From Fibrobacter succinogenes (GTDB lineage: Bacteria > Fibrobacterota > Fibrobacteria > Fibrobacterales > Fibrobacteraceae), in NCBI GenBank assembly GCA_902756345.1, contig CACVQR010000016.1:1-64000 (forward strand): a stretch of 64,000 bases of DNA, written 5' to 3'. Shown one piece after another: positions 43,154 through 52,240 of the stretch (position 1 is its first letter; every line of letters starts with the position of its first letter). The position numbers and the translations under genes were made by a program. Below the pieces are notes generated by a model that was not told the origin of the DNA, ran no database searches, and saw only the letters and a list, made by a program, of their open reading frames with translations.

Positions 43154-43663
43154 CTAGGCGAGCACGTTCCCCGGTGCTGCCGGGCGAGCTTTCAGCTCTT
43201 CCTGCATGCGCTGGTCATTTTCCATGGCCGTCAAGAGCTCTTCCTGGCCCCTAATCAAGGCACGGCAACGGATAAAATAGTTTGTACGTAATTGTTTAAG
43301 CTGTTCAATTTCCATGCGGAGTTCTTCAGCCTCTTTCTTGGTGGACTCCACCTCGCGGACCGCTCTCGCCTTTGCTTCGGCAACAATAATTTCAGCTTCC
43401 TTTTCGGCGGTAGCCTTGACTTCGTCAACAGTCTTCTGCATGGTGACTACGGCGTCTTGAATCGTCTTTTCGATCTGGCGATAGTAATTCACGCGTTCTT
43501 CGGCAACCTTCAGGCGTTCCGTAAGGTCGGTCTTGTCTCTGGACATCTGTTCGAATGCGTTGGCAGCTGTTTCCAAGAAAGCCTTGACCTCTTCGGGATC
43601 GATTCCCCCGAAATTCTTCTTGTGGAAGTTCTGGTTTCGGATATCCAAAGGTGTAAGTTCCAT
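43154..43663 (-). CDS. DivIVA-domain protein
   Basis: This 169-residue protein begins with the DivIVA lipid-binding segment (MELTPLDIRNQNFHKKNFGGIDPEEVKAFL region) and continues as a long coiled coil (about 45-145). DivIVA-type proteins mark curved membrane at poles or division sites; in this phylum the role is not established. The start at 43663 gives the normal N-terminus and has an AGG-type site. It is followed by the DUF167 gene. Confidence 0.88.
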   Translation of the reverse strand: MELTPLDIRNQNFHKKNFGGIDPEEVKAFLETAANAFEQMSRDKTDLTERLKVAEERVNYYRQIEKTIQDAVVTMQKTVDEVKATAEKEAEIIVAEAKARAVREVESTKKEAEELRMEIEQLKQLRTNYFIRCRALIRGQEELLTAMENDQRMQEELKARPAAPGNVLA

Positions 43664-43822
43664 ACTAAACCTGCAAAAAATTGAAATTTGCCGTTCCTGG
43701 CGTTGACAGAAATATAACAACTTGCACAGGATGACACCGTTGATATCAAAAAATAAGATATAAAAAGCCCACTAGCCCATTCCGATTCAAATTATATCAA
43801 GTTATATTTGTTTTACATCCAT

Positions 43823-44911
43823 ATGATAAAGTCCTTTAAACAATTCTGGGGGAATCAGGACACGCTGGAACGTAAAATGTTCTGGTCAATACTAGTGGTC
43901 GTCACTTTGGTAGCGACCTGTTCTGCTCTTTTTACCATTTACGAGGGGCTGAACTTTTCAGCATCGCTTGCAAGTCTCGGTTGCGCCGTACTTTGCTTCG
44001 TAATCGCCTTTGTCGCCGTAAAAACAACACTCTACAACCAGTGCTACCTGGTCATGTGTTGTGCGCTTAGTTGCTTTCTAATGCCCATGCTGTTCCTATT
44101 TTGCGGCGGCATCACCAGCGGCATGCCCCTTTACTGCATCACCTCGCTTGCGCTGATTGCCTTTGCAGTCCGCGGACGCGCCAAGAACATTTCTTTTATC
44201 GTTTCGCTGTTGATCCAGGCTACCATCATCTACTTGTCCTGGAAAAAACCGGACATGCTCTACACCACGCTTGACCGCGACGGAGCCTTCCTCGACATTC
44301 TGGTCACCCATATTCTGACCGGCATTACGCTTTTTGCAGTCGGTTCGTTCTCGCTCATGTCTTACGTGCAGGAACGCGAAAAAAGCGAAAAGCTGGTGGC
44401 TCGACTCGACTACCTGTCGGTCAGGGATTCCCTTACCGGCCTTTACAATCGCAGGTACTTGCTCAAGTTCCTAGACGAAACCGTCTGGAAACACCGCAAT
44501 GACTACTTTATCGCCATGTTCGACATGGACGATTTCAAACAAATTAACAGCAAGTACGGACACAGCTTTGGCGACACCGTCATTTGCACCGTCGGCAAGC
44601 TCATTCAAAAAAGCGAAGACGAAACGTCGGGCGAAATCGTCACCCGTTACGGCTGCGAAAAGTTTATCTACCTTATCAACGCAGGTTCCGAAGTAGAAGC
44701 TTACGCGAAGGTCGAATCCATTCGCAAGGCCGTGCGCCTGATTTCTTTCGAAGAACACCCGGAACTGCAACTTACCATCAGCGGCGGGCTGCTCCCCTGC
44801 AGCACCAAGTCCGTCGTCGATGTCAACCAACTCCTTTTCCGAGTAGACGAACTCGTGGTTTCCGCCAAAAAACAAGGCAAGAACCAGATTCGCAACATGG
44901 TCGAAAACTAA
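43823..44911 (+). CDS. Membrane protein with degenerate GGDEF domain
   Basis: This 362-residue protein has six hydrophobic helices (about 20-190), a short coiled linker and a GGDEF-fold domain (about 200-360; RDSLTGLYNRRYL, FDMDDFKQINSKYGHSFGD). The catalytic signature is GCEKF at residues 277-281 instead of GGDEF, so cyclic-di-GMP synthesis is unlikely. It may act as a GTP or partner-binding sensor. The ATG at 43823 is given; a TTG 15 nt upstream is possible. It is divergent from the divIVA operon and followed by hisE. Confidence 0.85.
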   Translation: MIKSFKQFWGNQDTLERKMFWSILVVVTLVATCSALFTIYEGLNFSASLASLGCAVLCFVIAFVAVKTTLYNQCYLVMCCALSCFLMPMLFLFCGGITSGMPLYCITSLALIAFAVRGRAKNISFIVSLLIQATIIYLSWKKPDMLYTTLDRDGAFLDILVTHILTGITLFAVGSFSLMSYVQEREKSEKLVARLDYLSVRDSLTGLYNRRYLLKFLDETVWKHRNDYFIAMFDMDDFKQINSKYGHSFGDTVICTVGKLIQKSEDETSGEIVTRYGCEKFIYLINAGSEVEAYAKVESIRKAVRLISFEEHPELQLTISGGLLPCSTKSVVDVNQLLFRVDELVVSAKKQGKNQIRNMVEN

Positions 44912-44955
44912 GTTTTTCTATCTTTACCTCTGAAAAAAAATTAAAGAGGTCCATT

Positions 44956-45216
44956 ATGACATTCGAAGAAATGTACGCACTGGCCTGCCAGCGCAAGAAA
45001 GATATGCCCGAAGGTAAAGGCACTACGGAACTGTTCAAGAAAGGTCCGCACGGCATCGGCAAGAAGCTTGTCGAAGAAGCTGCCGAAAGCTGGATGGCCG
45101 CACGCTTTGAAAGCCGCGACGCCCAGTGCCTCGAACTTTCGCAGGTTCTTTACTATGTGGCCGTGATGATGGCCGAAAAAGGTCTCACCCTCGAAGAAGT
45201 GTACGCTAAACTATGA
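44956..45216 (+). CDS. hisE: Phosphoribosyl-ATP pyrophosphatase
   Basis: This 86-residue MazG-fold enzyme performs the second step of histidine synthesis, hydrolysing phosphoribosyl-ATP to phosphoribosyl-AMP. The acidic metal-binding helices read KKLVEEAAESWMAA and LELSQVLYYVAVMMAEKGL. AGAGG precedes the ATG by 6 nt. It overlaps hisG by 4 bp (ATGA). A TATCTTTA box upstream (44921-44928) may be its promoter. Confidence 0.93.
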   Translation: MTFEEMYALACQRKKDMPEGKGTTELFKKGPHGIGKKLVEEAAESWMAARFESRDAQCLELSQVLYYVAVMMAEKGLTLEEVYAKL

Positions 45217-46052
45217 TTAAGGTAGCTCTCCCCAACAAGGGCATGCTCTTTGAGCCCACCCAGGAACTTTTGAAGGCTTGCGGTTACAAGGCCTCCAAGC
45301 CCTACAAGACTTTGACCCAACTCGATACCAAGAACGGAATCGAATTCTTCTTCCTGCGCCCCAGCGACATCCCCATGTACGTGGGCCGCGGCATTATCGA
45401 TGCCGGTATCACAGGTATCGACTTTAACGCCGAAGCCAAGAGCCCGGCGGTCAAGGTTCTCGACCTGCCTTATGGCGCCTCCAAGATGTGCGCCGCCGTG
45501 CCGAACGAGAGCCCGGTGCAGTCCCTTGACGAACTCAAGAATTCGACAATTGCCACCAGCTTCCCGAACATCGTGGAAGGTTTCTACAAGAAGCCGATGG
45601 ACTTCGTGGTGCTCGAAGGCGCCGTCGAAATCTCGGTGAGCCTCGGCGTGGCAGACGCCATTGTCGATGTGGTCGAAACCGGCACGACGCTTAAGCAGGC
45701 TGGACTTCGCATTGTGGGCGAACCGCTCTTCCGTAGCAACGCCGCCCTCTTCTGCAACCCGCAGAAGACCGAACTCGAAGAAGTCCACACGCTAATCCGC
45801 CGCATCGAGGGCAAGCTCGTTGCCCAGTCGTACATGATGATCGAATACGACTGCCCCTCCGAACTGCTCCAGAAAGCATGCGAACTCACGCCGGGCCTCG
45901 ACGCCCCGACGGTGACCAAGCTCCACGGCCGCGAATGGTACTCCGTGAAGGCCATGGTCCCGCAAGACGAAGCAAATGCCATCATGGACAAGCTTTGGGA
46001 CGCAGGCGCACGCAGCATTCTCCTGTTCGGGATCAAGAGCGCTCGTATTTAA
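45213..46052 (+). CDS. hisG: ATP phosphoribosyltransferase (long form)
   Basis: This 279-residue enzyme performs the first step of histidine synthesis. The catalytic domain begins IKVALPNKG and carries the PRPP-binding segment VADAIVDVVETGTTL. The C-terminal ACT-like regulatory domain (about 205-279) identifies the long, histidine-inhibited form that needs no HisZ. It is translationally coupled to hisE and followed after 3 bp by the EAL-HDOD gene. Confidence 0.96.
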   Translation: MIKVALPNKGMLFEPTQELLKACGYKASKPYKTLTQLDTKNGIEFFFLRPSDIPMYVGRGIIDAGITGIDFNAEAKSPAVKVLDLPYGASKMCAAVPNESPVQSLDELKNSTIATSFPNIVEGFYKKPMDFVVLEGAVEISVSLGVADAIVDVVETGTTLKQAGLRIVGEPLFRSNAALFCNPQKTELEEVHTLIRRIEGKLVAQSYMMIEYDCPSELLQKACELTPGLDAPTVTKLHGREWYSVKAMVPQDEANAIMDKLWDAGARSILLFGIKSARI

Positions 46053-46055
46053 GAC

Positions 46056-47291
46056 ATGCAAACACTCGCCTACTTAGCACGCCAGCCTATCCTCGACCGC
46101 GAGGGTAAGATTTACGCGTATGAGCTTCTGTTTCGCGATTCGCCCGAAAGCGACATCGCCATCATTGCAAGCGACGTGCTCGCCACCGCGCAGGTGCTTG
46201 AAAACGTTCTGAACAATATCGGCATCGAGCGCCTGATCGGAAACAACAAGGCCTTCGTGAACTGCAGCCGCAACATGCTGCTCGACAACCTGTTCGGACT
46301 TTTGAACCCCAAGTACTTTGTACTCGAGGTTCTCGAAGACGTGGAAGTCGACGAGGCAATCGTCAAGGCCGTCCAGCGCTACAGGGCCCTAGGCTTTGAA
46401 CTAGCGCTCGACGACTTTATTTTCAACGACGAATTCATCACGCGATTCAAGCCGCTGTTCCCGTACGTAAGCTACGTCAAGATGGACGTGGTGGATAATT
46501 CGCAAGAATCCATGAACGCAGCCGCAGTCTTCTTCAAGACCATGGGAATCAAGCTCCTGGCCGAAAAGGTGGAAGACGAAGCCACATTCAAACGCTGCGA
46601 AGAAGCGGGCTACGATTACTTCCAGGGATTCTTCTTTGCAAAGCCCGAACTGGTGACCGGCCGTAAAATCGACGCGACCTCGGCAACGCTTCTGCAACTG
46701 CTGCTCCGCATCAAGTCGAGACCCAGCCTCGAAGACATGGTCGAAAGCCTTACCAAGCACGAAGACATCGCCCAGAACCTGCTCCGGTTCGTGAACTCCG
46801 ACTCCGAGACCCGCCATAGCCGCATCGACAACGTCAAGGACGCCATCGTGTGGGTCGGCATGCGCCGCATCCAGGAATGGCTCATGCTTATGCTGTACGC
46901 CCGCCCGGAACTCGGTATGACGCCGCAGGCCTCGCCCTTGTTCCAGAACGCAAGCCACCGCGCGAAGTTCATGGAAAGCCTCGCCCGCACCATCGACGAA
47001 AACAACGACGACTTCTGTGCCAAGGCATTCATGGTCGGGCTCATCAGTCGCATGGACGCTCTCGTGCGCGCCCCGCTCGAAACGATCTTGCCGGACGCCC
47101 CTGCCGACGACGAAATGCAGGACGCCCTCCTCAACCGCACGGGCCGCCTCGGCACGCTGCTCCGCCTCGCAGACGCTGTGGAACTCGACGACCGCGAAGC
47201 CATTCAGGCATGTCTCAAGGAAGAAGGCATCCATTTTGCACAACTGAAACTCTGCCTCAACGAATCCTATAGTTTTGCCAATGAACATTGA
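46056..47291 (+). CDS. EAL-HDOD (YuxH-type) signalling protein
   Basis: This 411-residue cytoplasmic protein has an N-terminal EAL-like domain starting LARQPILDREGKIYAYELLFRD, where the ExLxR motif is degenerate (ELLF), and a C-terminal HDOD domain (about 200-400; LLRFVNSDSETRHSRIDNVKDAIVWVGMRRIQEW). Proteins of this type are usually non-enzymatic regulators, some linked to motility or surface attachment. It begins 3 bp after hisG and overlaps recR, so it is co-transcribed with them. Confidence 0.88.
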   Translation: MQTLAYLARQPILDREGKIYAYELLFRDSPESDIAIIASDVLATAQVLENVLNNIGIERLIGNNKAFVNCSRNMLLDNLFGLLNPKYFVLEVLEDVEVDEAIVKAVQRYRALGFELALDDFIFNDEFITRFKPLFPYVSYVKMDVVDNSQESMNAAAVFFKTMGIKLLAEKVEDEATFKRCEEAGYDYFQGFFFAKPELVTGRKIDATSATLLQLLLRIKSRPSLEDMVESLTKHEDIAQNLLRFVNSDSETRHSRIDNVKDAIVWVGMRRIQEWLMLMLYARPELGMTPQASPLFQNASHRAKFMESLARTIDENNDDFCAKAFMVGLISRMDALVRAPLETILPDAPADDEMQDALLNRTGRLGTLLRLADAVELDDREAIQACLKEEGIHFAQLKLCLNESYSFANEH

Positions 47292-47877
47292 GCCGCAAAG
47301 TCTTGAAGCGTTAATCGGGGAATTTTCATCGCTCCCCGGAATCGGGCAGAAGACCGCCCGAAGGCTTGCGTATCATATTCTTTCCAAAAACGAAGGCGAT
47401 GTAGAACGGTTCTCGGAGAACTTGCTGAACGCCAAGAAGAACGTACACCCCTGCCCGCGCTGCTACGCATTCACCGACGAAGACCTGTGCCCTGTATGCA
47501 AGGCAAGGCCCGACTCCAAGTGCATTTGCGTAGTCGAAAAAAGCTCCGACATTGTCCCCTTTGAACGCTCGGGCATTTACAAGGGCACCTATTTTGTTCT
47601 GGGCGGCGTGATTTCGCCCCTCGACGGCATCGGCCCCGAGCACCTGCACCTGCCCGAACTGGTAAAGCGCATTAAGGACGAAGGCATCGAAGAACTTATA
47701 TTTGCATTAGGTTCTAGCCCCGAAGCCGACAGCACCGCGCTCATGCTCGACCACATGCTTCAAGGCGTAAACGTCAAGCGCACGCGCCTTGCCCGCGGAA
47801 TCCCCATGGGTTCGGACCTGGAATTTGTCGACGAAGTCACCATGCTCCGCGCATTCGAAGGGAGAGTCAGCTTATGA
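47281..47877 (+). CDS. recR: Recombination mediator RecR
   Basis: This 198-residue protein has a helix-hairpin-helix (SLPGIGQKTARRLAYHIL), a four-cysteine zinc finger (CPRCYAFTDEDLCPVC) and a Toprim domain (VVEKSSDIVPFERSG...). It works with RecF/RecO to load RecA. The ATG at 47281 overlaps the previous gene by 11 bp; an in-frame TTG lies 6 nt upstream. Its stop overlaps the engB start (ATGA). Confidence 0.96.
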   Translation: MNIEPQSLEALIGEFSSLPGIGQKTARRLAYHILSKNEGDVERFSENLLNAKKNVHPCPRCYAFTDEDLCPVCKARPDSKCICVVEKSSDIVPFERSGIYKGTYFVLGGVISPLDGIGPEHLHLPELVKRIKDEGIEELIFALGSSPEADSTALMLDHMLQGVNVKRTRLARGIPMGSDLEFVDEVTMLRAFEGRVSL

Positions 47878-48557
47878 TGGAAAAATCACCGAAAGGGACA
47901 AAGGCGAATTTACCGCCCAAGACCGTTCATCACGGCCCTGTCACGGTAGGCGACTATAAAATCGTCTCCGCTGAATTTGTCAAAGGTTCGACAAGCATCA
48001 AGCACCTTCCCGAAGAACGCTTACCGCAAATAGCCTTCCTTGGACGCTCCAATGTGGGCAAATCTTCGCTCATGAACGCCCTGATGGGCCGAAAAGACCT
48101 GGTAAAAGTAGGCAGAACCCCCGGAAAAACCCGCGAATTGAATTTTTTCAAAGTCAACGGGCAGTTTTTTCTAGTAGATTTACCAGGTGTAGGCTTTGCA
48201 AAAGTCAGCAACGCCAAACGCGACCAAATGGCAGACTTTATCCGCGAATACGTGGAAAAGTGTAAAGACCTGAAAGGACTCGTATATTTGGTAGACGTGC
48301 GCCACGGCGGCCACGCTATCGACATCGAGACGGTCGAAGCCATTCGGGCCAGCGGTTGCCCCATACTGATCGTTGCAAGCAAACGCGACAAGGCAAACCA
48401 GTCGGAACTCGCCAAGGGACTCCGCAGCATCAAGGAAAAATTCGGGCTCGACCAGAATCCTTTGAGCGTGAGCTCTTTCAAGAAATTCGGACTCGGCGAC
48501 TTGTGGCACCAAATTTTGGAAGCGATCGAACAGAAGAATGAGAGTAAGGAGCCCTAG
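47874..48557 (+). CDS. engB: Ribosome-biogenesis GTPase EngB (YsxC/YihA)
   Basis: This 227-residue GTPase has G1 GRSNVGKSS, G2 T in GRTPGKTRE, G3 DLPGVGFA, G4 SKRDK and G5 SVSSFK. It acts in large-subunit assembly. A 35-residue extension precedes the G domain. It is coupled by start/stop overlaps to recR upstream and mlaE downstream. Confidence 0.95.
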   Translation: MMEKSPKGTKANLPPKTVHHGPVTVGDYKIVSAEFVKGSTSIKHLPEERLPQIAFLGRSNVGKSSLMNALMGRKDLVKVGRTPGKTRELNFFKVNGQFFLVDLPGVGFAKVSNAKRDQMADFIREYVEKCKDLKGLVYLVDVRHGGHAIDIETVEAIRASGCPILIVASKRDKANQSELAKGLRSIKEKFGLDQNPLSVSSFKKFGLGDLWHQILEAIEQKNESKEP

Positions 48558-49437
48558 AAACTGGCAGCGATTCACAGCCCCCGCAAAGGCATTCCATTTG
48601 CTGGGCCTGTTCTTGTTGCGCCGTCCCTTCGGCCAACAAATCGCCTTGTTCTTCAGGGCCATCTCCAGTATATTCGCCAAAAACCGTAGTTTAAAGACCG
48701 ACTCCCGTAATATCATCATGCAGACGTATTTTACGGCCGTCGAAATTTTCCCGATTCTTATTGTCGTCGCTACCTTGTTCGGAACCATCACCATTATCGA
48801 AGTGATTTCGATGATGGGCAAGATGGGCTTTGCAGACTTCGTGGGCAGCATGATCGTGGTAGTCGTCATCCGTGAACTAGGCCCTGTCCTTACAGCGTTC
48901 TTGATTGCAGGCCGAAGCGGTTCTTCGCTCACGACCTATATCGGCAGCATGGTGATCAACTACGAAGTCGACGCGCTTGCCACCATGGGCGTAAACCCGA
49001 TCCGTTTCTTGGTCATGCCGAGCCTGATCGGCGGCTGTATCGCCATGTTCATCATGAACATCTTCTTTAGCGCAAGCGCCATTTGCGGCGGATACATTCT
49101 TACCAAGTGCGCGATTTTCATGAGCGGTATGAGCGGCGTCATGCAAAGCGAAATGTCCAGCATTCAGCTGACTTGGACTTATCTGACCGATGAAATCCTG
49201 AAAGCGCTTACTCTCGATGACTTCCTCTTTATCGTCGTAAAGCCCCTTGTCTTTGGTGCCATCATTACCACCAACGCCTGCTACCAGGCCCTGAACATTC
49301 CGCGTGACGTGCGCCAGGTGCCCAAGGCCGTTTCGCGCTCCGTGATTAAATCGTTCCTGTACGTTGTCATTGCCGATGTGATTATTTCGATATTCTACTT
49401 AGTGGACTACATGAACAACCTCAACCAGCTGATCTAA
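48538..49437 (+). CDS. mlaE: MlaE-family lipid ABC transporter permease
   Basis: This 299-residue permease of the MlaE family has about five hydrophobic segments and the conserved central block ELGPVLTAFLIAGRSGSSLTTYIG (about 120-145), followed by ALATMGVNPIRFLVMPS. It moves phospholipid or related lipid between the membranes with MlaF and an MCE protein. The start overlaps engB by 20 bp. No MCE gene (mlaD) follows here. Confidence 0.92.
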   Translation: MRVRSPRNWQRFTAPAKAFHLLGLFLLRRPFGQQIALFFRAISSIFAKNRSLKTDSRNIIMQTYFTAVEIFPILIVVATLFGTITIIEVISMMGKMGFADFVGSMIVVVVIRELGPVLTAFLIAGRSGSSLTTYIGSMVINYEVDALATMGVNPIRFLVMPSLIGGCIAMFIMNIFFSASAICGGYILTKCAIFMSGMSGVMQSEMSSIQLTWTYLTDEILKALTLDDFLFIVVKPLVFGAIITTNACYQALNIPRDVRQVPKAVSRSVIKSFLYVVIADVIISIFYLVDYMNNLNQLI

Positions 49438-50252
49438 TGTTTGACGAAGCCTTAAGAATGGAAGATATCCACCTCGCCTATAGGGACCTCGTAGGAGCGA
49501 TGTTCTCTAAGCCGAGAATTTTGGGGTATTTCAGAGGCATCGAAATGGACCCGCAAAAGGAGTTGTTCTCGAACGTCAACCTTTCGGTAAAACGCGGCGA
49601 AACCATTTGCATTGGCGGACCTTCCGGTCAAGGAAAGAGCGCTCTGCTCCGAGTCATTGCCGGGCTTACCCGCCCCACCCGCGGAAACATCTACTATTTC
49701 GGCGAATATATCCCGCCCGAAAAGTTAACAGCCTTGGAAGTCGCCAAGCGTCAGGTGGGCATGGTGTTCCAAAACGGAGCCTTGATTTCGAATCTGCGCG
49801 TGCGCGACAATATCGCGCTCCCGCTTCGTTACCACAAGATGGGAACAGCCGCCGAAATCGAAGAAAAAATCAACATGGCCATGGACTTGATGCGCGTGCG
49901 CGACGAAGCCGACTTGTTCCCGCACATGCTCAGTATGGGCATGCAAAAGCGTGTGGCAATCGCCCGCAGCTGGGCCATGGACCCGAAGCTTTTGTTGATG
50001 GACGAACCGACAGCTGGTCTTGACAACTATAACCGCCGTAACTTGCTGCCGCTGATCGACAACATGCGTACGCTGTTTAAAACCACGATCCTTATCGTGA
50101 CTCACGACTTGATGATTTCCAAGGAACTCGGCTGCAACATTTGCTTTTTGCACCGCAAGACTTTGACGGAGCCCAAGCCCTTCGATTACTGGCTCAACTC
50201 CGACAGCGAAATTTCCAGGGAACTGTTCCGCGACCTCCGCAATAGCGGGTAG
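49437..50252 (+). CDS. mlaF: MlaF-type lipid ABC transporter ATPase
   Basis: This 271-residue ATPase has Walker A GPSGQGKSALL, Walker B LLLMDEPTAGLD and switch VTHD. The signature helix reads LSMGMQKRVAIAR instead of LSGGQ, an unusual form that keeps the serine and the second glycine. An extra N-terminal insertion (LVGAMFSKPRILGYFRG) precedes the Walker A. It shares one base with the mlaE stop (TAATG) and pairs with that permease. Confidence 0.9.
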   Translation: MFDEALRMEDIHLAYRDLVGAMFSKPRILGYFRGIEMDPQKELFSNVNLSVKRGETICIGGPSGQGKSALLRVIAGLTRPTRGNIYYFGEYIPPEKLTALEVAKRQVGMVFQNGALISNLRVRDNIALPLRYHKMGTAAEIEEKINMAMDLMRVRDEADLFPHMLSMGMQKRVAIARSWAMDPKLLLMDEPTAGLDNYNRRNLLPLIDNMRTLFKTTILIVTHDLMISKELGCNICFLHRKTLTEPKPFDYWLNSDSEISRELFRDLRNSG

Positions 50253-50264
50253 AGCGGCGAAGCC

Positions 50265-50350
50265 GCGATGTGAAATGTGAAATGACAAATGAATAATTAA
50301 CCATTACACACTACACATTCCACATCCCACACTACACATTTTACAAAAGG
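50265..50350. repeat. Low-complexity repeat between mlaF and pyrC
   Basis: The 106-bp gap holds GATGTGAAATGTGAAATGAC and, further on, ACACTACACATTCC and ACACTACACATTTT, variants of a short repeated word in opposite senses. No gene or clear promoter is seen here. A ribosome binding site AAGGA precedes pyrC. Confidence 0.6.
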
Positions 50351-50358
50351 ATTTCAAA

Positions 50359-51360
50359 ATGTTTCTCCCTCTACCCGACGACTTTCATGCGCATTTGCGC
50401 CAGGGCGATTTAATGCCCGGTTATGTACGCGACTTGGTTCAGCAATTTGGCCGAGCCATCATCATGCCGAACACGGTGCCTGCAATGACATCTGCGAAGG
50501 CGATTGCCGATTACAAGACGCAGATCTTGGATGCGGCAAAGGCCGTACGCCCCGACTTTGTCCCGCTCATGACGTTCAAGCTGAATCCGAATTACACCGA
50601 GCAAGATCTGAAGGACATGATGGCGGTCGGCGTTGTGGCGGGCAAGTATTACCCCGCCGGAGTCACCACCAACAGCGCCGACGGCATCAGCGATTTCGAG
50701 GGAATCTTCCCCGTGGTCGCCATGATGGAGCATCTTGGCCTTGTGCTGTGCGTGCACGGCGAAGAACCGGGCGAATTCTGCCTGGACCGCGAGAGCGCCT
50801 TCATCAAGCGCGTAGAGACCTTGGCCGAAAAATTCCCGAAGTTGAGAATCGTCTTTGAGCACCTGAGTTCGGCGAAGTCGGTCGAGGCAGTCAAACGCCT
50901 GCCTGCAAACGTGGCAGCCACCTTTACCGTGCACCACCTGATGATGACTCTTGACGATATCGTCGGGGACGCCTTACGGCCGCACCATTTTTGCAAGCCC
51001 TTACCGAAGCGGCCGGAAGACCGTGCCGCCATCCGCGAAGCCGCCTTCAGCGGCAACCCCAAGTTCTTTCTCGGCACGGACTCTGCGCCGCACCAGCTCG
51101 GCAAAAAGGAATGCCCCTGCGGCGCAGCCGGCGTCTACAGCGCCCCGGTCGCCATTCCGCTTCTGGTGCAAGAATTCGAACGGGCTGGCCACCTCGACAA
51201 GCTCCCGAATTTCATTGCCGGCTACGGCGCCGACTTCTACGGCCTTCCGCGCACGACTAAGCAAATCGAGGTCGTCCGCGAAAAATGGACCGTGCCATCA
51301 ATCGTAAACGGCGTGGTCCCGCTCGCCGCCGGCCAGGAACTCGACTGGAAACTCGCATAA
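50359..51360 (+). CDS. pyrC: Dihydroorotase (class II)
   Basis: This 333-residue amidohydrolase of pyrimidine synthesis has metal-binding H10 and H12 (DDFHAHLR), carbamylated lysine K96 (AGKYYPAG) and histidines in VCVHGEEPG and FEHLSS. The aspartate is in FLGTDSAPH. It interconverts carbamoyl-aspartate and dihydroorotate. It has an AAGGA site. The aroD gene follows after 16 bp. Confidence 0.95.
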   Translation: MFLPLPDDFHAHLRQGDLMPGYVRDLVQQFGRAIIMPNTVPAMTSAKAIADYKTQILDAAKAVRPDFVPLMTFKLNPNYTEQDLKDMMAVGVVAGKYYPAGVTTNSADGISDFEGIFPVVAMMEHLGLVLCVHGEEPGEFCLDRESAFIKRVETLAEKFPKLRIVFEHLSSAKSVEAVKRLPANVAATFTVHHLMMTLDDIVGDALRPHHFCKPLPKRPEDRAAIREAAFSGNPKFFLGTDSAPHQLGKKECPCGAAGVYSAPVAIPLLVQEFERAGHLDKLPNFIAGYGADFYGLPRTTKQIEVVREKWTVPSIVNGVVPLAAGQELDWKLA

Positions 51361-51364
51361 TTTT

Positions 51365-51372
51365 TATATTTG
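51365..51372 (+). promoter_or_regulatory. TATATTTG box just before aroD
   Basis: TATATTTGCGCC directly precedes the aroD ATG and equals the -10 region of the tRNA-Val gene in this window (52833-52844). If used, it would start transcription at or very near the ATG, giving a leaderless mRNA. The gap has no ribosome binding site. Confidence 0.4.
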
Positions 51373-51376
51373 CGCC

Positions 51377-52141
51377 ATGCCATCCGATTCCCGCAAATAC
51401 CTTGTTGGCCTTGTAGGCCCAGACGTTCTCGAAGCCGCCGAAAAGGACTTGTTCCACCCCGTGCGTCTCGACCTCGACAATTGCGACGCGATCGAAATCC
51501 GTTACGATTTCTTCGACGAATCGGAATGGCCCGCGCTCTCGGAAAGAGTCCGCCGCATCGTCGGCAACAAGATCCAGATCGGCACCATCCGCCTGCAACG
51601 CGACGGCGGCAAATTCCCCGACGCCCGCGCCGTAGAACGCCTGGAACTCTGGCAGCGCATTCTTTCGGGCAAGCAGGTTCCCGAATGGCTCGACCTCGAA
51701 CGCGACTGCCTGAACGATTTTAAGGCATTAAACCTTATGGCCAACCCCATCGGCGTAAGCTTGCTCATTTCGGAGCACAATTTCGTGCGCATTCCGACCG
51801 ACATGGAACTCGATACCTTTGCCGCCGACATCAAGCGCGTGGGCGCCCAGGGGCTAAAGATTGCCGCCATGAGCAATTCCGACAGCGACTGCGACCGCCT
51901 ATACAAGTTCGCAAAAAAATACGGCAAGAAATTCCAGCTGTTCGCCGCCTTCGGCATGGGCGAAACAGGCAGGGTCAGCCGTCTCTGGTCCTTAAGCGAA
52001 GGCGCCAACCTCACCTACGGCTCTATCGGGCATTCCGAGGCTCCCGGGCAAATCGAAGTCTCCATTATGCGCCGCGCCCTCGAACAAGCCGAAAATTTGC
52101 ACTCCCAGATGGAAATTTTGGCATTTTTGAACCAATTTTAG
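51377..52141 (+). CDS. aroD: 3-dehydroquinate dehydratase, type I
   Basis: This 254-residue type I enzyme of the shikimate pathway has EIRYDFF (about 40-46), catalytic H134 in SEHNF and the Schiff-base lysine K161 in LKIAAMSNS. The closing SEAPGQ segment is also present. It follows pyrC by 16 bp with no visible ribosome binding site and a TATATTTG box close to the ATG. Confidence 0.93.
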   Translation: MPSDSRKYLVGLVGPDVLEAAEKDLFHPVRLDLDNCDAIEIRYDFFDESEWPALSERVRRIVGNKIQIGTIRLQRDGGKFPDARAVERLELWQRILSGKQVPEWLDLERDCLNDFKALNLMANPIGVSLLISEHNFVRIPTDMELDTFAADIKRVGAQGLKIAAMSNSDSDCDRLYKFAKKYGKKFQLFAAFGMGETGRVSRLWSLSEGANLTYGSIGHSEAPGQIEVSIMRRALEQAENLHSQMEILAFLNQF

Positions 52142-52240
52142 TCATTTTTGATATTTTTTCGTTTCAAAGGGCATATTTTTGTCCAAACGGCGCTTTTTTT
52201 TGCTAAATATCCATATTGAATATCATAAAAGGAAAACAAT

